Below, one piece after another: positions 49,955 through 59,423 of a DNA stretch of 64,000 bases. Source of the DNA: Mesorhizobium sophorae (lineage in GTDB: Bacteria; Pseudomonadota; Alphaproteobacteria; Rhizobiales; Rhizobiaceae); contig NZ_NNRI01000017.1 in assembly GCF_002270415.1 (NCBI RefSeq), forward strand, positions 186,001 to 250,000, in the 5' to 3' direction. Each line of letters starts with the position of its first letter. The first letter of the stretch is position 1. A program made the position numbers and the translations under genes. The notes below the pieces were generated by a model. That model did not search any database. It saw nothing but the letters and a program-made list of their open reading frames with translations, and was not told where the DNA came from.

Positions 49955-51107
49955 ACGCAATCGCAAGAAGGAGGCCACCGCCACCATTGAGGAAATCTCG
50001 GCGCAGTATGACCGTATCGCGCTGGTGTTTCAGGGTGGCGGCGCGCTCGGCGCCTATCAGGCCGGGGTCTATCAGGCACTGGCCGACGCCGGCTGCGAGC
50101 CGAGCTGGCTTTCCGGCGTATCGATCGGCGCCATCAATGCGGCGATCATCGCCGGCAATGAATCAAGCCGCCGCCTGCAGCGTCTCGAGCAGTTCTGGCA
50201 GACGATCTCGGGCCGCAAGATCTGGGCCTTTACGCCGGAAGGCGACATCTACCGCGACATCCGCAACCGCACCAGTTCGTGGATGACGATGACCATGGGC
50301 CAGCCCGGCTTCTTCAAGCCGCGCAATCCCAATCCCTGGTTCGAACAGCCGGGAGCCGAAGGCGCCACCAGCTTCTATGACACGGCCGAATTGAAGGAGA
50401 CGCTGGAAAGCCTGATCGACTTCGATATCCTCAACGACGGCAAGAAGCGGCTGAGCGTCGGCGCGGTCAATGTCAGGACCGGCAACTTCGTCTATTTCGA
50501 CACCGAGAAAGTGCGCATCGAACCGGAGCATATCATGGCCAGCGGCGCACTGCCGCCGGCCTTCCCGTCGATCCGCATCGAGGGCGAATACTACTGGGAC
50601 GGCGGCATCGTCTCCAACACGCCGCTGCAATACCTGCTCGACCAGGAGGAAGACCGCTCATCGCTGGTGTTCCAGGTCGACCTGTTCAGCGCGCGCGGCA
50701 CCTTGCCACGCGGCATGGCCGACGTGCTGTCGCGGCACAAGGACATCATGTATTCCAGCCGCACGCGGCAGAACACCGACAATTTCCAGCGCATCCATGC
50801 GCTGAAGATGAAGCTGCTCGAGGCGCTGAAGCGCGTGCCCGCCGAACTGTTGAAGGATGGCGAAAAAGAGCTGATCGAGGACTATTCGCAGGCCGGCGTC
50901 GTCAACATCGTCCACCTGATCTACCAGCACAAAGGCTATGAAGGTCACGCCAAGGACTACGAATTCTCCGGCACCTCGATGCGCGAGCACTGGGAGATGG
51001 GGCTGGAGGACACGCAGCGCACGCTGCGCCATCGCCAGTGGCTGACCCTGCCGACCAATGTCGAAGGCGTCGCCATCCACGATCTGCACCGCGAGGATCC
51101 GACCTGA
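49947..51107 (+). CDS. Patatin-like phospholipase/esterase (DUF3734)
   Basis: The product from the GTG at 49947 (behind CCGGAGAAAATTC) is 386 residues. The patatin catalytic dyad is visible: oxyanion loop FQGGGALGAYQAGVYQALA, nucleophile Ser in SGVSIGAINAAIIAG, and catalytic Asp in YYWDGGIVSNTPL. The C-terminal part (QRIHALKMKLLEALKRVPAE, then LIYQHKGYEGHAKDYEFSGT) is the DUF3734 extension common in Rhizobiales. It probably hydrolyses acyl esters, perhaps a PHB or lipid-related substrate given its coupling to adc. The 3' end is followed by a clear terminator. Confidence 0.9.
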   Translation: MLERNRKKEATATIEEISAQYDRIALVFQGGGALGAYQAGVYQALADAGCEPSWLSGVSIGAINAAIIAGNESSRRLQRLEQFWQTISGRKIWAFTPEGDIYRDIRNRTSSWMTMTMGQPGFFKPRNPNPWFEQPGAEGATSFYDTAELKETLESLIDFDILNDGKKRLSVGAVNVRTGNFVYFDTEKVRIEPEHIMASGALPPAFPSIRIEGEYYWDGGIVSNTPLQYLLDQEEDRSSLVFQVDLFSARGTLPRGMADVLSRHKDIMYSSRTRQNTDNFQRIHALKMKLLEALKRVPAELLKDGEKELIEDYSQAGVVNIVHLIYQHKGYEGHAKDYEFSGTSMREHWEMGLEDTQRTLRHRQWLTLPTNVEGVAIHDLHREDPT

Positions 51108-51213
51108 GGTCATTGCTGCGCCTTCCTCTGACGAGGCGCACGCCAAATTTCACAGTTTTGCAGACCAAGGCCTTCGGCCGCGTTGAAATAAGCCAGACTA
51201 CCCCAAACGAAAG

Positions 51214-51239
51214 ACGGCGCCGAAACCGGCGCCGTTTTC
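51214..51239. terminator. Rho-independent terminator between convergent genes
   Basis: ACGGCGCC, six bases, GGCGCCGT followed by a short T-run, 107 bases after the patatin stop. Reverse orientation has AAAACGGCG before and TCTTTCG after, so it mainly serves the plus strand and may also help end the opposing phosphate transporter transcript. Confidence 0.75.
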
Positions 51240-51262
51240 ATTTCAACATCTGATTGTCCGCT

Positions 51263-52864
51263 CTAGAACACCTGGCGGAAGACGATGAACAGCACGAAGG
51301 CGAGCGTGATCGAGCACGGCAAGGTCAGCACCCAGGCAAGCAGCAGGTTGCGCACCGTCGACCATTGCAGGCCCGAACCGTTGGCCGCCATCGTTCCGGC
51401 AACGCCCGACGACAGCACGTGCGTTGTCGACACCGGCAGTCCTAGCCGGTCGGCCATGCCGATGGTCACCATCGCGACAAGCTCCGCGGCGGCACCCTGG
51501 CCATAGGTCAAATGGCTCTTGCCGATCTTCTCGCCGACTGTGACGACGATGCGCTTCCAGCCGACCATGGTGCCGAGGCCGAGCGCCAGGGCAACGGCGA
51601 CCTTCACCCAGATCGGGATGAACTTCGTCGCGTTGTCGACCGCCTTGTGATAGTCGGTGACCGCTTTCAGATCGGCCGCCTCCATCGCCAGCAACTTCTT
51701 CTTGTCGATCAGCTTGAGTGCCTCGCCGATCAGGTAGATGTCGTTGCGGGCGTTGCTGACCAGATCGGTCGGCACGTTGTCGACAGTGGCATAGGGCTGC
51801 AGGCCCGCTGTCGTGTTGTGGATGTAGGTCTGCAGCGCGACCGTCGTCTGGTCGTTCCAGGTCCGGGTGCGCACGGCATCCTGGACGGCGGCCTTGGCGT
51901 CGGTGACGGTGACGCCCGGCTTGACATATTTGCCCAGCGCCTGTTCGACGCTGACGGAAGCCGACTTGTAGGCCTCGAGATAGTTGATGTCGGGCGTCCG
52001 GTTCAGCGCAAAGGCCGTCGGCACGACACCGATCAGGATCAGCATGATAAGGCCCATGCCTTTCTGTCCATCGTTGGAGCCGTGCGCGAAGCTGACGCCG
52101 GTGCAGGTGAAGATCAGCAGCCCGCGGATCCACCATGGCGGCGGCGTGTTGCCTTTCGGCGCTTCGTAGAGGGCCGGATTGCGCACGAGCAGCTTCATCG
52201 CATAAAGCAGGATCGCCGCCGCGAAGAAGCCGATGATCGGCGACACCAGCAAGGTGATGCCGACATTGGTCGCCTGCGACCAGTCGACGCCGCTGGTGGC
52301 GCTGCCGGCAGGCGCCATGAACTGGTTGGCGAGGCCGACGCCGATGATCGAGCCAACCATCGTGTGCGAGCTCGACGCCGGCAGGCCGAGGAACCAGGTG
52401 CCGAGGTTCCACAGGATCGCGGCGACGAGCAGTGCGAACACCATGGCAAAGCCGGAGGATGAGCCGACCTGCAGGATCAGCTCGACCGGCAGCAGCGACA
52501 GGATGCCGAAAGCGACCGCACCGCTGGAGGTGAGAACCCCGAGGAAATTGAAAGCGCCCGACCACATGACCGCGAACTCGGCCGGCATGGAGCGTGTGTA
52601 GATGACCGTCGCCACCGCATTGGCGGTATCATGAAAGCCGTTGACGAACTCGAAGCCGAGCGCGATCAGCAAGGCAATGCCGAGCAGGATCCACGGCACG
52701 GTCTTGGCCTCGGCCAGATCCTGGCTGAGCGCATAGCCGACATAGACGACGCCAACGAGCACCAGCACGCCGAAAGCCGGCAGGAACCACTTCGCGCTAC
52801 CCGAATTGTGCAGCGGATGATCCGGTCTCGGAATGCCCGCCTCACTAGAAACTATGTCCACCAT
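51263..52864 (-). CDS. PiT-family inorganic phosphate transporter
   Basis: The 533-residue product is a low-affinity phosphate permease of the PiT/PHO4 family. Both signature repeats are seen: EFVNGFHDTANAVATVIYTR in the N-terminal half and FAHGSNDGQKGMGLIMLILI in the second, with a large soluble loop between (about residues 300-420) and many helices. The GLPASSSHTMVGSIIGVG segment and its partner GLPVSTTHVLSSGVAGTM are also typical. It imports metal-phosphate with protons. The start has GGAGTGGGAC upstream. No PhoU-like (DUF47) gene is adjacent, although such a partner is common for PiT. Confidence 0.94.
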   Translation of the reverse strand: MVDIVSSEAGIPRPDHPLHNSGSAKWFLPAFGVLVLVGVVYVGYALSQDLAEAKTVPWILLGIALLIALGFEFVNGFHDTANAVATVIYTRSMPAEFAVMWSGAFNFLGVLTSSGAVAFGILSLLPVELILQVGSSSGFAMVFALLVAAILWNLGTWFLGLPASSSHTMVGSIIGVGLANQFMAPAGSATSGVDWSQATNVGITLLVSPIIGFFAAAILLYAMKLLVRNPALYEAPKGNTPPPWWIRGLLIFTCTGVSFAHGSNDGQKGMGLIMLILIGVVPTAFALNRTPDINYLEAYKSASVSVEQALGKYVKPGVTVTDAKAAVQDAVRTRTWNDQTTVALQTYIHNTTAGLQPYATVDNVPTDLVSNARNDIYLIGEALKLIDKKKLLAMEAADLKAVTDYHKAVDNATKFIPIWVKVAVALALGLGTMVGWKRIVVTVGEKIGKSHLTYGQGAAAELVAMVTIGMADRLGLPVSTTHVLSSGVAGTMAANGSGLQWSTVRNLLLAWVLTLPCSITLAFVLFIVFRQVF

Positions 52865-52992
52865 GTCCCACTCCTATTGCATTGCAGCAAAGAACCGGGA
52901 CGAACGCTATGTCCGCACAATGAACCCTGTGTGACGATATCGAACACAACTTCCGAGGACATTTCAGGCGAAAAACCTGGCGGCCGACGCTG

Positions 52993-54207
52993 TCAGGCGC
53001 CGCGCGACCGCGTCTTCAGGATCGCCGAAAACAGCGGATCGAAGGCCCGGCTGATCGGCGCCGCGGCGGCACCGAGCGCGATCGACCAGGGATCGGTGGT
53101 GCCGAGCTGCAGGCGCGGCAAATTCCGCTCCGGCCGGTCGGCGATCGACGGCAGCAGCGGATGCATCGCCTCGACCAGCCGGCGGGCCAGCGCTTCCGGC
53201 GCTCCGCTGGTCAGGATGACGGTCTGCGGATCGAAGATCGTTTCGATGAGATGCACGCTCCAGCGTAGATCATGCGCCGCACCATCGATCCAGGCAATGA
53301 TCTTGGGATCCTCGGCCGCGACCAGGCCGTTCATCTGTTGGTAGATGTCGTCGTCGGCCGGGTTGAGGCCGAGATGCTGGTAAAGCGAGGCCAGCGACGC
53401 GCGATGTTCGAGCGGCGTCGAGCCGGGGCCGGCCGGCGACAGCAGCGCCATGCCGATCTCGCCGGCATTGCCATAGCCGCCGCTGTAGAGCTCGCCGTTC
53501 AGGATCAGTCCGGCGCCGATGCCGTAACCGACGTAGAGGCAGACCGCGTGATCGACACCATGCGCCGCACCGACGATGCGCTCCGCCGTCGCGCAGGCGG
53601 CGGCATCATTTTGCAAGCTGACATTCAGGCCTGTGCCTTCGGCGAGCGTCTCCAGCAGCGGAAACTTTTGCCAGGCCGGCATCATCCATTTATCGTCCGA
53701 ATTCTTCAGCCCGAAAGGACCCGGCATGGCGACGCCGAGGCCGACGAGCCTCTCTTCGGATTGGGCGGACATCTGGGATAGCTCACGCCGGACGCCGCCG
53801 ACCAGGCCAAGGATCACCTCGACGCCCTTCGACGGCTCATCGAACGGCAGGTTGGCCTCGGCTCGCGCCAGCACGCTGCCGACCAGGTCGACGGCGACCG
53901 CCCGCGTCAGGTGGCGATCGATCTGCAGCCCGATGGCGAAGGCGCCTTCGGGAACCAGTCTGTAAGGGGTGGAGGGCTGGCCCCTGCCCTTGCGCACCGC
54001 CTCGAGGGCAATGACCAGGCCGTCGCTTTCGAGATCCTCGATGATGTTAGAGACCGCCTGCTTGGTGAGTTGGGTCGCCCGCGCCAGGTCGGCGCGCGAC
54101 AGGGCGCCATTGAGGCGCAGCGCCTCGATCATGACACGACGGTTGTGCGCGCTCGTGCCTTCCTGGTTGGTGCCGCTCTTGGCGCGGATCGGGCTGATAT
54201 CGTCCAC
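52993..54207 (-). CDS. ROK-family transcriptional repressor
   Basis: The 404-residue product starts at a GTG behind GAGGGAAACGCCG. An N-terminal winged helix-turn-helix (residues about 35-65: LSRADLARATQLTKQAVSNI) precedes a ROK domain with GLGVAMPGPFGLKN, the ND of SLQNDAAACATAE, and YVGYGIGAGLILNGELYSGG with GNAGEIG. The Cys-rich zinc site of ROK kinases is not evident, as expected for regulators. It is divergent from a sugar ABC operon, and a perfect dyad lies between. The inducer is probably the imported sugar or its phosphate. Confidence 0.92.
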   Translation of the reverse strand: MDDISPIRAKSGTNQEGTSAHNRRVMIEALRLNGALSRADLARATQLTKQAVSNIIEDLESDGLVIALEAVRKGRGQPSTPYRLVPEGAFAIGLQIDRHLTRAVAVDLVGSVLARAEANLPFDEPSKGVEVILGLVGGVRRELSQMSAQSEERLVGLGVAMPGPFGLKNSDDKWMMPAWQKFPLLETLAEGTGLNVSLQNDAAACATAERIVGAAHGVDHAVCLYVGYGIGAGLILNGELYSGGYGNAGEIGMALLSPAGPGSTPLEHRASLASLYQHLGLNPADDDIYQQMNGLVAAEDPKIIAWIDGAAHDLRWSVHLIETIFDPQTVILTSGAPEALARRLVEAMHPLLPSIADRPERNLPRLQLGTTDPWSIALGAAAAPISRAFDPLFSAILKTRSRGA

Positions 54208-54248
54208 CGGCGTTTCCCTCTTGACTCCATTAGGATATTGATCGACTA

Positions 54249-54273
54249 ATTAAGTCAAGCGAATTGACTTAAT
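54249..54273. promoter_or_regulatory. Perfect dyad operator for the ROK regulator
   Basis: ATTAAGTCAA, five bases, TTGACTTAAT: perfect 10-base arms. It lies 42 bases upstream of the regulator's GTG and 143 bases before the binding-protein ATG, the usual position for control of both directions. The AT-rich arms stand out in GC-rich DNA. Confidence 0.7.
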
Positions 54274-54415
54274 AGCAAACCGACGCAGAAAAAGACGGCC
54301 AGGGCTTTGTGCCGGGCGCCGCCCACGGTCGGGGACCATTGGGTCACGTGACATCAATCCGGGGAAGGCAACGCATATATCGCCCGCCCGCCAACATCGG
54401 AAATGGGAGAAGAAG

Positions 54416-55654
54416 ATGCTGAAATCGATCGGTAAGACACTCTTGGGCGCAGTCTTTGTCGGAGGATTGCTCGTTCCCCATGCTTTCGCCGAAACGTCCA
54501 TCAATGCGCTTTTCATGGCGCAGGCCGCCTACAGCGAGGCTGACGTACGCGCCATGACAGACGCCTTCACGAAGGCCAATCCCGACATCAAGGTCAATCT
54601 CGAATTCGTCCCCTATGAGGGCCTGCACGACAAGACCGTGCTCGCGCAGGGCTCGGGCGGTGGCTACGACGTCGTGCTGTTCGACGTCATCTGGCCGGCC
54701 GAATACGCCACCAACAAGGTGCTGGTCGATGAGTCGTCGAAGATCACCGGCGACATGAAGAAGGGCGTGCTGCCCGGCGCCTGGACCACGGTCCTGTATG
54801 AAGGCAAGTACTACGGCATGCCGTGGATCCTCGACACCAAATACCTGTTCTACAACAAGGATATCCTGGAGAAGGCCGGCATCAAGGCGCCGCCGAAGAC
54901 CTGGGAAGAACTCGGCGAACAGGCCAAGATCATCAAGGACAAGGGCCTGCTGAAGACACCGATCGCCTGGAGCTGGTCGCAGGCCGAGGCCGCGATCTGC
55001 GACTACGCCACGCTGGTCAGTGCCTATGGCGGCGACTTCCTCAAGGACGGCAAGCCGGACTTCCAGAATGGCCCCGGCGTCGCGGCGTTGAAATACATGG
55101 TCGACAGCTACAAGTCGGGCCTCACCAATCCCAATTCCAAGGAATTCCTGGAAGAGGACGTGCGCAAGGTCTTCGAAAACGGTGACGCCGCCTTCGCGCT
55201 GAACTGGACCTACATGTACAACATGGCCAACGATCCGAAGGACAGCAAGGTGGCGGGCAAGGTCGGCGTTGTGCCGGCGCCAGGCGTCAGTGGCACCAGC
55301 GAGGTGTCGGCCGTCAACGGCTCGATGGGCCTTGGCGTCACAGCGGTCTCCAAGCATCCGGACGAAGCCTGGAAATACATTGAATTCATGACCTCGCAGG
55401 CGACGCAAAACCAGTATGCCAAGCTCTCGCTGCCGATATGGGCGTCGTCCTATGACGACCCGGCGGTGACCAAGGGCCAGGAAGAGCTGATCGCCGCCGC
55501 CAAGCTCGGCCTGGCTGCGATGTATCCGCGCCCGACCACGCCGAAATACCAGGAGCTGTCGACCGCCTTGCAGCAGGCGATCCAGGAATCGCTTCTCGGC
55601 CAGTCGTCACCGGAAGACGCCTTGAAGACCGCCGCGCAAAACAGCGGCCTCTGA
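54416..55654 (+). CDS. ABC sugar-binding protein
   Basis: The 412-residue product starts behind GGGAGAAGAAG and has a signal peptide (cleavage after AFA). It is a family 1 extracellular solute-binding protein (MalE/UgpB type): AYSEADVRAMTDAFTKANPD, GYDVVLFDVIWPAEYATN, KYYGMPWILDTKYLFYNKDI, WSWSQAEAAICDYATLVSAY. First gene of the ROK-controlled operon with two permeases, SIS protein, kinase and ATPase. The SIS and PfkB genes hint at an amino-sugar or keto-sugar substrate, but the binding residues do not reveal it. A strong stem-loop follows the stop. Confidence 0.93.
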   Translation: MLKSIGKTLLGAVFVGGLLVPHAFAETSINALFMAQAAYSEADVRAMTDAFTKANPDIKVNLEFVPYEGLHDKTVLAQGSGGGYDVVLFDVIWPAEYATNKVLVDESSKITGDMKKGVLPGAWTTVLYEGKYYGMPWILDTKYLFYNKDILEKAGIKAPPKTWEELGEQAKIIKDKGLLKTPIAWSWSQAEAAICDYATLVSAYGGDFLKDGKPDFQNGPGVAALKYMVDSYKSGLTNPNSKEFLEEDVRKVFENGDAAFALNWTYMYNMANDPKDSKVAGKVGVVPAPGVSGTSEVSAVNGSMGLGVTAVSKHPDEAWKYIEFMTSQATQNQYAKLSLPIWASSYDDPAVTKGQEELIAAAKLGLAAMYPRPTTPKYQELSTALQQAIQESLLGQSSPEDALKTAAQNSGL

Positions 55655-55669
55655 GCACTGTTGTCGTTC

Positions 55670-55698
55670 AACATGGGCGGCCTTGTGCCGCCCATGTT
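55670..55698. other. Intercistronic stem-loop after the binding-protein gene
   Basis: AACATGGGCGGC, five bases, GCCGCCCATGTT: a perfect 12-base-pair stem 16 bases after the stop. There is no T-run, so it should stabilise the binding-protein message or partly terminate, lowering expression of the downstream permeases. Confidence 0.7.
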
Positions 55699-55736
55699 AT
55701 GTCCAGATCAAAGATGAACGAAGAAAGGCTGCTCCG

Positions 55737-56621
55737 ATGTCGGGCACCTGGATGACAACCCGTGCATGGCTGTTGATGCTGCCGCTGCTCGTGGTCATGG
55801 TCGCCGTCATCGGCTGGCCGCTGGCCGATACCGTCGGGCTTTCCTTCACCGACGCCAAGCTTGTCGGCACGGGCGGCAATTTCGTCGGCTTCGACAATTA
55901 TGCGAACATGCTGTCCAGCTCGAATTTTTCGCGCACGCTGGTCACCACGACACTCTTCGCGGTGATTTCGGTCGCCGCCGAAATGGTGATCGGCGTTCTC
56001 GCAGCACTGCTGCTCAATCAGCAGTTTCATGGCCGCGCCATCCTGCGCGCCTTGATGATCCTGCCCTGGGCGCTGCCGACCGTGGTCAACGCCACCCTGT
56101 GGCGGCTGATCTACAATCCCGAATATGGCGCGCTCAACGCTGCCCTCACACAAATGCACCTCATCGATGCCTACCGTTCCTGGCTCGGCGAGCCGGGCAC
56201 CGCGCTGGCGGCGCTGATCGTCGCCGACTGCTGGAAGAACTTTCCGCTGGTGGCGCTGATCGCGCTGGCCGCGCTGCAGGCGGTGCCGCGCGACATCACC
56301 GCCGCCTCGCTCGTCGACGGCGCCGGGGCTTTCAACCGCTTCCGCTTCGTCATCCTGCCCTATCTCGCCGGCCCGCTGATGGTGGCGCTGGTGCTGCGCA
56401 CCATCGAGGCTTTCAAGGTCTTCGACATCATCTGGGTAATGACCCGCGGCGGCCCGGCCAACAGCACGCGCACGCTGTCGATCCTCGTCTACCAGGAGGC
56501 CTTCTCCTTCCAGCGCGCCGGATCCGGCGCGTCGCTGGCGCTGATCGTCACCTTGCTCGTCACCGTGCTGGCCGTCGCCTATGCGGCGCTGGTGCGCAAG
56601 ACCGCCGGGAGTGCCGCCTGA
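55737..56621 (+). CDS. Sugar ABC permease 1
   Basis: The 294-residue product starts at the ATG at 55737 (AAAGG nine bases upstream). Six helices are predicted, beginning with WLLMLPLLVVMVAVIGWPLA, and the EAA loop is ITAASLVDGAGAFNRFRFVI. It resembles MalF/UgpA-type permeases. The stop overlaps the start of permease 2 (TGATG). It pairs with that protein to form the channel for the sugar delivered by the binding protein. Confidence 0.93.
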   Translation: MSGTWMTTRAWLLMLPLLVVMVAVIGWPLADTVGLSFTDAKLVGTGGNFVGFDNYANMLSSSNFSRTLVTTTLFAVISVAAEMVIGVLAALLLNQQFHGRAILRALMILPWALPTVVNATLWRLIYNPEYGALNAALTQMHLIDAYRSWLGEPGTALAALIVADCWKNFPLVALIALAALQAVPRDITAASLVDGAGAFNRFRFVILPYLAGPLMVALVLRTIEAFKVFDIIWVMTRGGPANSTRTLSILVYQEAFSFQRAGSGASLALIVTLLVTVLAVAYAALVRKTAGSAA

Positions 56622-57466
56622 TGGAACGCCAGAGCCCGGCCTTCACCATCTTCATCCATGCCTGCGCTTTGCTGCTCGCAGCCGTCATCCTGGCGCCCCT
56701 TGCCTGGCTGTTCATCATGAGCATCTCGCCGGCCGCCGACCTTGCCGCCAAGCCGCTGCGCTGGTGGCCGCAAAGTGCTGACTTCTCGCGCTACGGGCAA
56801 TTGCTGTCGACCGCCGAAAACAGCGCCGGCGCTGCCTTCACCTCATCGTTGCGCAACAGCCTCGAGATTGCCGGCATGGCCACCATCGCGGCGCTCGCGC
56901 TGGCGATCCCGGCCGGCTGGGCCGTCTCGCGCACGCCGTCGATCGGCTGGTCGCTGTCGATGGTCATCGCCACCTACATGCTGCCGCCGGTGGCGCTTGC
57001 CGTGCCGCTTTATATGGGCCTGTCGTATCTCGGCCTGCTCAACAATGTCTTCGGCCTGGCGCTGGTCTACCTGACCATTCTGGCGCCCTTCACCACCTGG
57101 CTGATGAAGTCTGGTTTCGACTCGATCCCACGCGAAATCGAGGCGGCGGCAATGATCGACGGCGCCGGCCTGTTCCAGACGCTGCGCATCATAACGCTGC
57201 CGCTGGCCGCACCTGTGATGGCGACATCGGCGCTGTTTGCCGTGCTGCTTGCCTGGGACGAATTCTTCTATGCGCTGCTGTTCACCTCGGACCAGCGCGC
57301 CAAGACCCTGACCGTCGCCATCGCCGATTTGGCCGGCGGCCGTGTTTCCGACTACGGATTGATAGCTACTGCCGGCGTGCTGGCAGCCTTGCCGCCTGTG
57401 CTGATCGGCCTGGTCATGCAGCGAGCGCTGATCTCCGGACTGACCAGCGGCGGTGTGAAAGGATGA
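56621..57466 (+). CDS. Sugar ABC permease 2
   Basis: The 281-residue product starts at 56621, overlapping the stop of permease 1. It is a MalG/UgpE-type permease: first helix IFIHACALLLAAVILAPLAW, a long first periplasmic loop, and the EAA loop PREIEAAAMIDGAGLFQTLR. It overlaps the SIS gene by 4 bases, so the whole operon is translationally coupled. Confidence 0.93.
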   Translation: MERQSPAFTIFIHACALLLAAVILAPLAWLFIMSISPAADLAAKPLRWWPQSADFSRYGQLLSTAENSAGAAFTSSLRNSLEIAGMATIAALALAIPAGWAVSRTPSIGWSLSMVIATYMLPPVALAVPLYMGLSYLGLLNNVFGLALVYLTILAPFTTWLMKSGFDSIPREIEAAAMIDGAGLFQTLRIITLPLAAPVMATSALFAVLLAWDEFFYALLFTSDQRAKTLTVAIADLAGGRVSDYGLIATAGVLAALPPVLIGLVMQRALISGLTSGGVKG

Positions 57467-58485
57467 CGATGACCACTGGCAAGAGCCGCCCCGCCGGGCT
57501 CATGGCGATCGACCGCGAGATGGCGCGCCAGCATGCCGATGCGATCGCGTCGTTCGAACGCAACGCGGCCATGGCGGCAAAGGTCGCCGCCTCGATCCGG
57601 CAGAGCGGGCGCCTTTTGCTGCTCGGCATGGGCGGCTCGCATGCCGTCGGCCGCGCCGTCGAGCCGCTCTACCGCGCGCTTGGCATCGATGCGCTGGCAC
57701 TGCCGCTTTCCGAGCAACTCGGCCAACCGCTGCCGCTGGCCGGCAGGACGGTGCTTGTCACCTCACAGTCCGGTGAGAGCGCCGAGGTCGTCAGATGGTT
57801 CTCGGAGGCTGGCAGCACCGCCGATGTTTTCGGCCTGACGCTTGAAGGCGATTCGTTCCTGGCTCGCACGGTGCCTTGCCTGGTCGGCGCCGGCGGCACC
57901 GAACTGGCGTTTGCCGCGACCCGCAGCCTCACCGTGACCTTCGCTTTGCATCTGGCGATCCTCGCGGCACTCGGCGAGGATCCGAGTGCCGCGCTTGACG
58001 CCCTGGATCAGCCACAAGACAACGACATCACACAGGCGCTCGCAGCACTGGCCGAAGCGACGGCCATCGTCACCTCGGGCCGCCGGTTGCAAGGTCTCGC
58101 CGAAGCGCTGGCACTTGGCCTCACCGAACTGTCGCGCCTGCCGTGCTTTTCACTCGAGGGCGGCCAGTTGCGTCACGGGCCGATGGAAATGCTCGGCCCG
58201 CACATCGGCGTCATCCTGTTTCGCGGCAACGACCCGACATCGGATCTGGTGACCGCCATGGCCATGTCCGTGGTCGAGGCCGGCGCACCGCTCGTCGTCT
58301 TCGATTCGTCCGGGCAAATGCCAGTCGCAGGAGCCGTGACGCTTTCCTTCAAACCGGCTTCCGGTATGGCCGCGATCTTCGCCATGCTGCCTCTAGCGCA
58401 ACGCCTGATGATCGCTTTCGCCGATGCCCGTATCGACAATGCCGGCACGCCGGTTCGCTCGACCAAGATCACCAGGAGCGAGTGA
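57463..58485 (+). CDS. SIS-domain sugar isomerase/deaminase-like protein
   Basis: The 340-residue product has two SIS domains, like AgaS, FrlB and the isomerase half of GlmS. The first shows LLLLGMGGSHAVGRAVEPLY and VTSQSGESAEVVRWFSEAGS; the second has VTSGRRLQGLAEALALGLTE and CFSLEGGQLRHGPMEMLGPH, the latter typical of phosphosugar-binding SIS proteins. Without a glutaminase domain it would isomerise or deaminate a phosphorylated amino- or glycated sugar. Overlap with both neighbours (ATGA and TGATG) places it in the sugar pathway, probably acting with the PfkB kinase. Confidence 0.9.
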   Translation: MTMTTGKSRPAGLMAIDREMARQHADAIASFERNAAMAAKVAASIRQSGRLLLLGMGGSHAVGRAVEPLYRALGIDALALPLSEQLGQPLPLAGRTVLVTSQSGESAEVVRWFSEAGSTADVFGLTLEGDSFLARTVPCLVGAGGTELAFAATRSLTVTFALHLAILAALGEDPSAALDALDQPQDNDITQALAALAEATAIVTSGRRLQGLAEALALGLTELSRLPCFSLEGGQLRHGPMEMLGPHIGVILFRGNDPTSDLVTAMAMSVVEAGAPLVVFDSSGQMPVAGAVTLSFKPASGMAAIFAMLPLAQRLMIAFADARIDNAGTPVRSTKITRSE

Positions 58486-59423
58486 TGCGTCCGCTTGCGG
58501 TGATCGGCAACGTCAACGTCGACCTGATTGTCGGCCCGGTAGCGCCGTGGCCTGTCGCCGGAACTGAGACCGTCGTCGACCACGACGAATTGCGCGTCGG
58601 CGGTCAGGCCGGCAACAGCGCGCTGGCCTGGGACGCGCTAGGCGTCGATTTCGCCGTTGCCGCCAATGTCGGCGACGACCAGTTCGGCCGTTGGCTTCGC
58701 GAGGCCTTCGGCCGCCGCGCCGAGAAATGGCCGGTCCGCCCTGAAGGCACGACGCTGTCCGTCGGCATGACCCACCCGGACGGAGAGCGGACCTTCTTCA
58801 CCACACGCGGACATCTGCCGCGCTTCGGCCTCGGCGATGTGTTTTCCATGCTCGACGGCAGGGCGCTCTCGGGCGGCTACGCGCTGTTGTGCGGCTCTTT
58901 CCTGACCGACGATCTCACACGCCATTACGACGCGTTTTTCGACTGGGCGGACAGCAACGGCATTGCGGTCGCGCTCGACACCGGCTGGCCGATCGATGGC
59001 TGGACCGAGGCCAATTGCACGGCCACCCGCGCATGGCTGTCGCGCTGCGAACTGGCGCTGTTCAACGAGGTCGAGACCGTGACCCTGGCCGGAACGCAGA
59101 GCCCTGTGGAGGCGGCCCGCGCGCTCCGGTCGAGCATGAGGGAAGGCGCGACCTTCGTCGTCAAGCGCGGCCCGCTGGGCGCCATCGCCATCGGCCCGGA
59201 CGGCGCAGTTGTCGAAGCCGCCGCGCCCGATGTCCGGGTGGTCGACACGATCGGCGCCGGCGATGTCTTCAACGCCGCCTTCCTCGCTGCACTGGCGCAG
59301 GAGCAGCCGCTGTCGGCCTGTCTCTCCGCCGCGACGCATGTGGCGTCGCGCGCGATTTCCACCTTGCCCCGCAACTATGGTGGGCCGATGCAGTTCAGGG
59401 AATCCACACATGAGCGCGCTTGA
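58485..59423 (+). CDS. PfkB-family sugar kinase
   Basis: The 312-residue product is a ribokinase-type carbohydrate kinase. The N-terminal GNVNVDLIVG and GGQAGNSALAWDALG, then the C-terminal signature DTIGAGDVFNAAFLAALAQE with catalytic Asp in GAGD, are all present. It phosphorylates the imported sugar or its derivative with ATP. It starts inside the SIS stop and overlaps the ATPase gene by 14 bases. The combination SIS plus PfkB plus ABC suggests import of free sugar, phosphorylation, then isomerisation or deamination. Confidence 0.92.
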   Translation: MRPLAVIGNVNVDLIVGPVAPWPVAGTETVVDHDELRVGGQAGNSALAWDALGVDFAVAANVGDDQFGRWLREAFGRRAEKWPVRPEGTTLSVGMTHPDGERTFFTTRGHLPRFGLGDVFSMLDGRALSGGYALLCGSFLTDDLTRHYDAFFDWADSNGIAVALDTGWPIDGWTEANCTATRAWLSRCELALFNEVETVTLAGTQSPVEAARALRSSMREGATFVVKRGPLGAIAIGPDGAVVEAAAPDVRVVDTIGAGDVFNAAFLAALAQEQPLSACLSAATHVASRAISTLPRNYGGPMQFRESTHERA

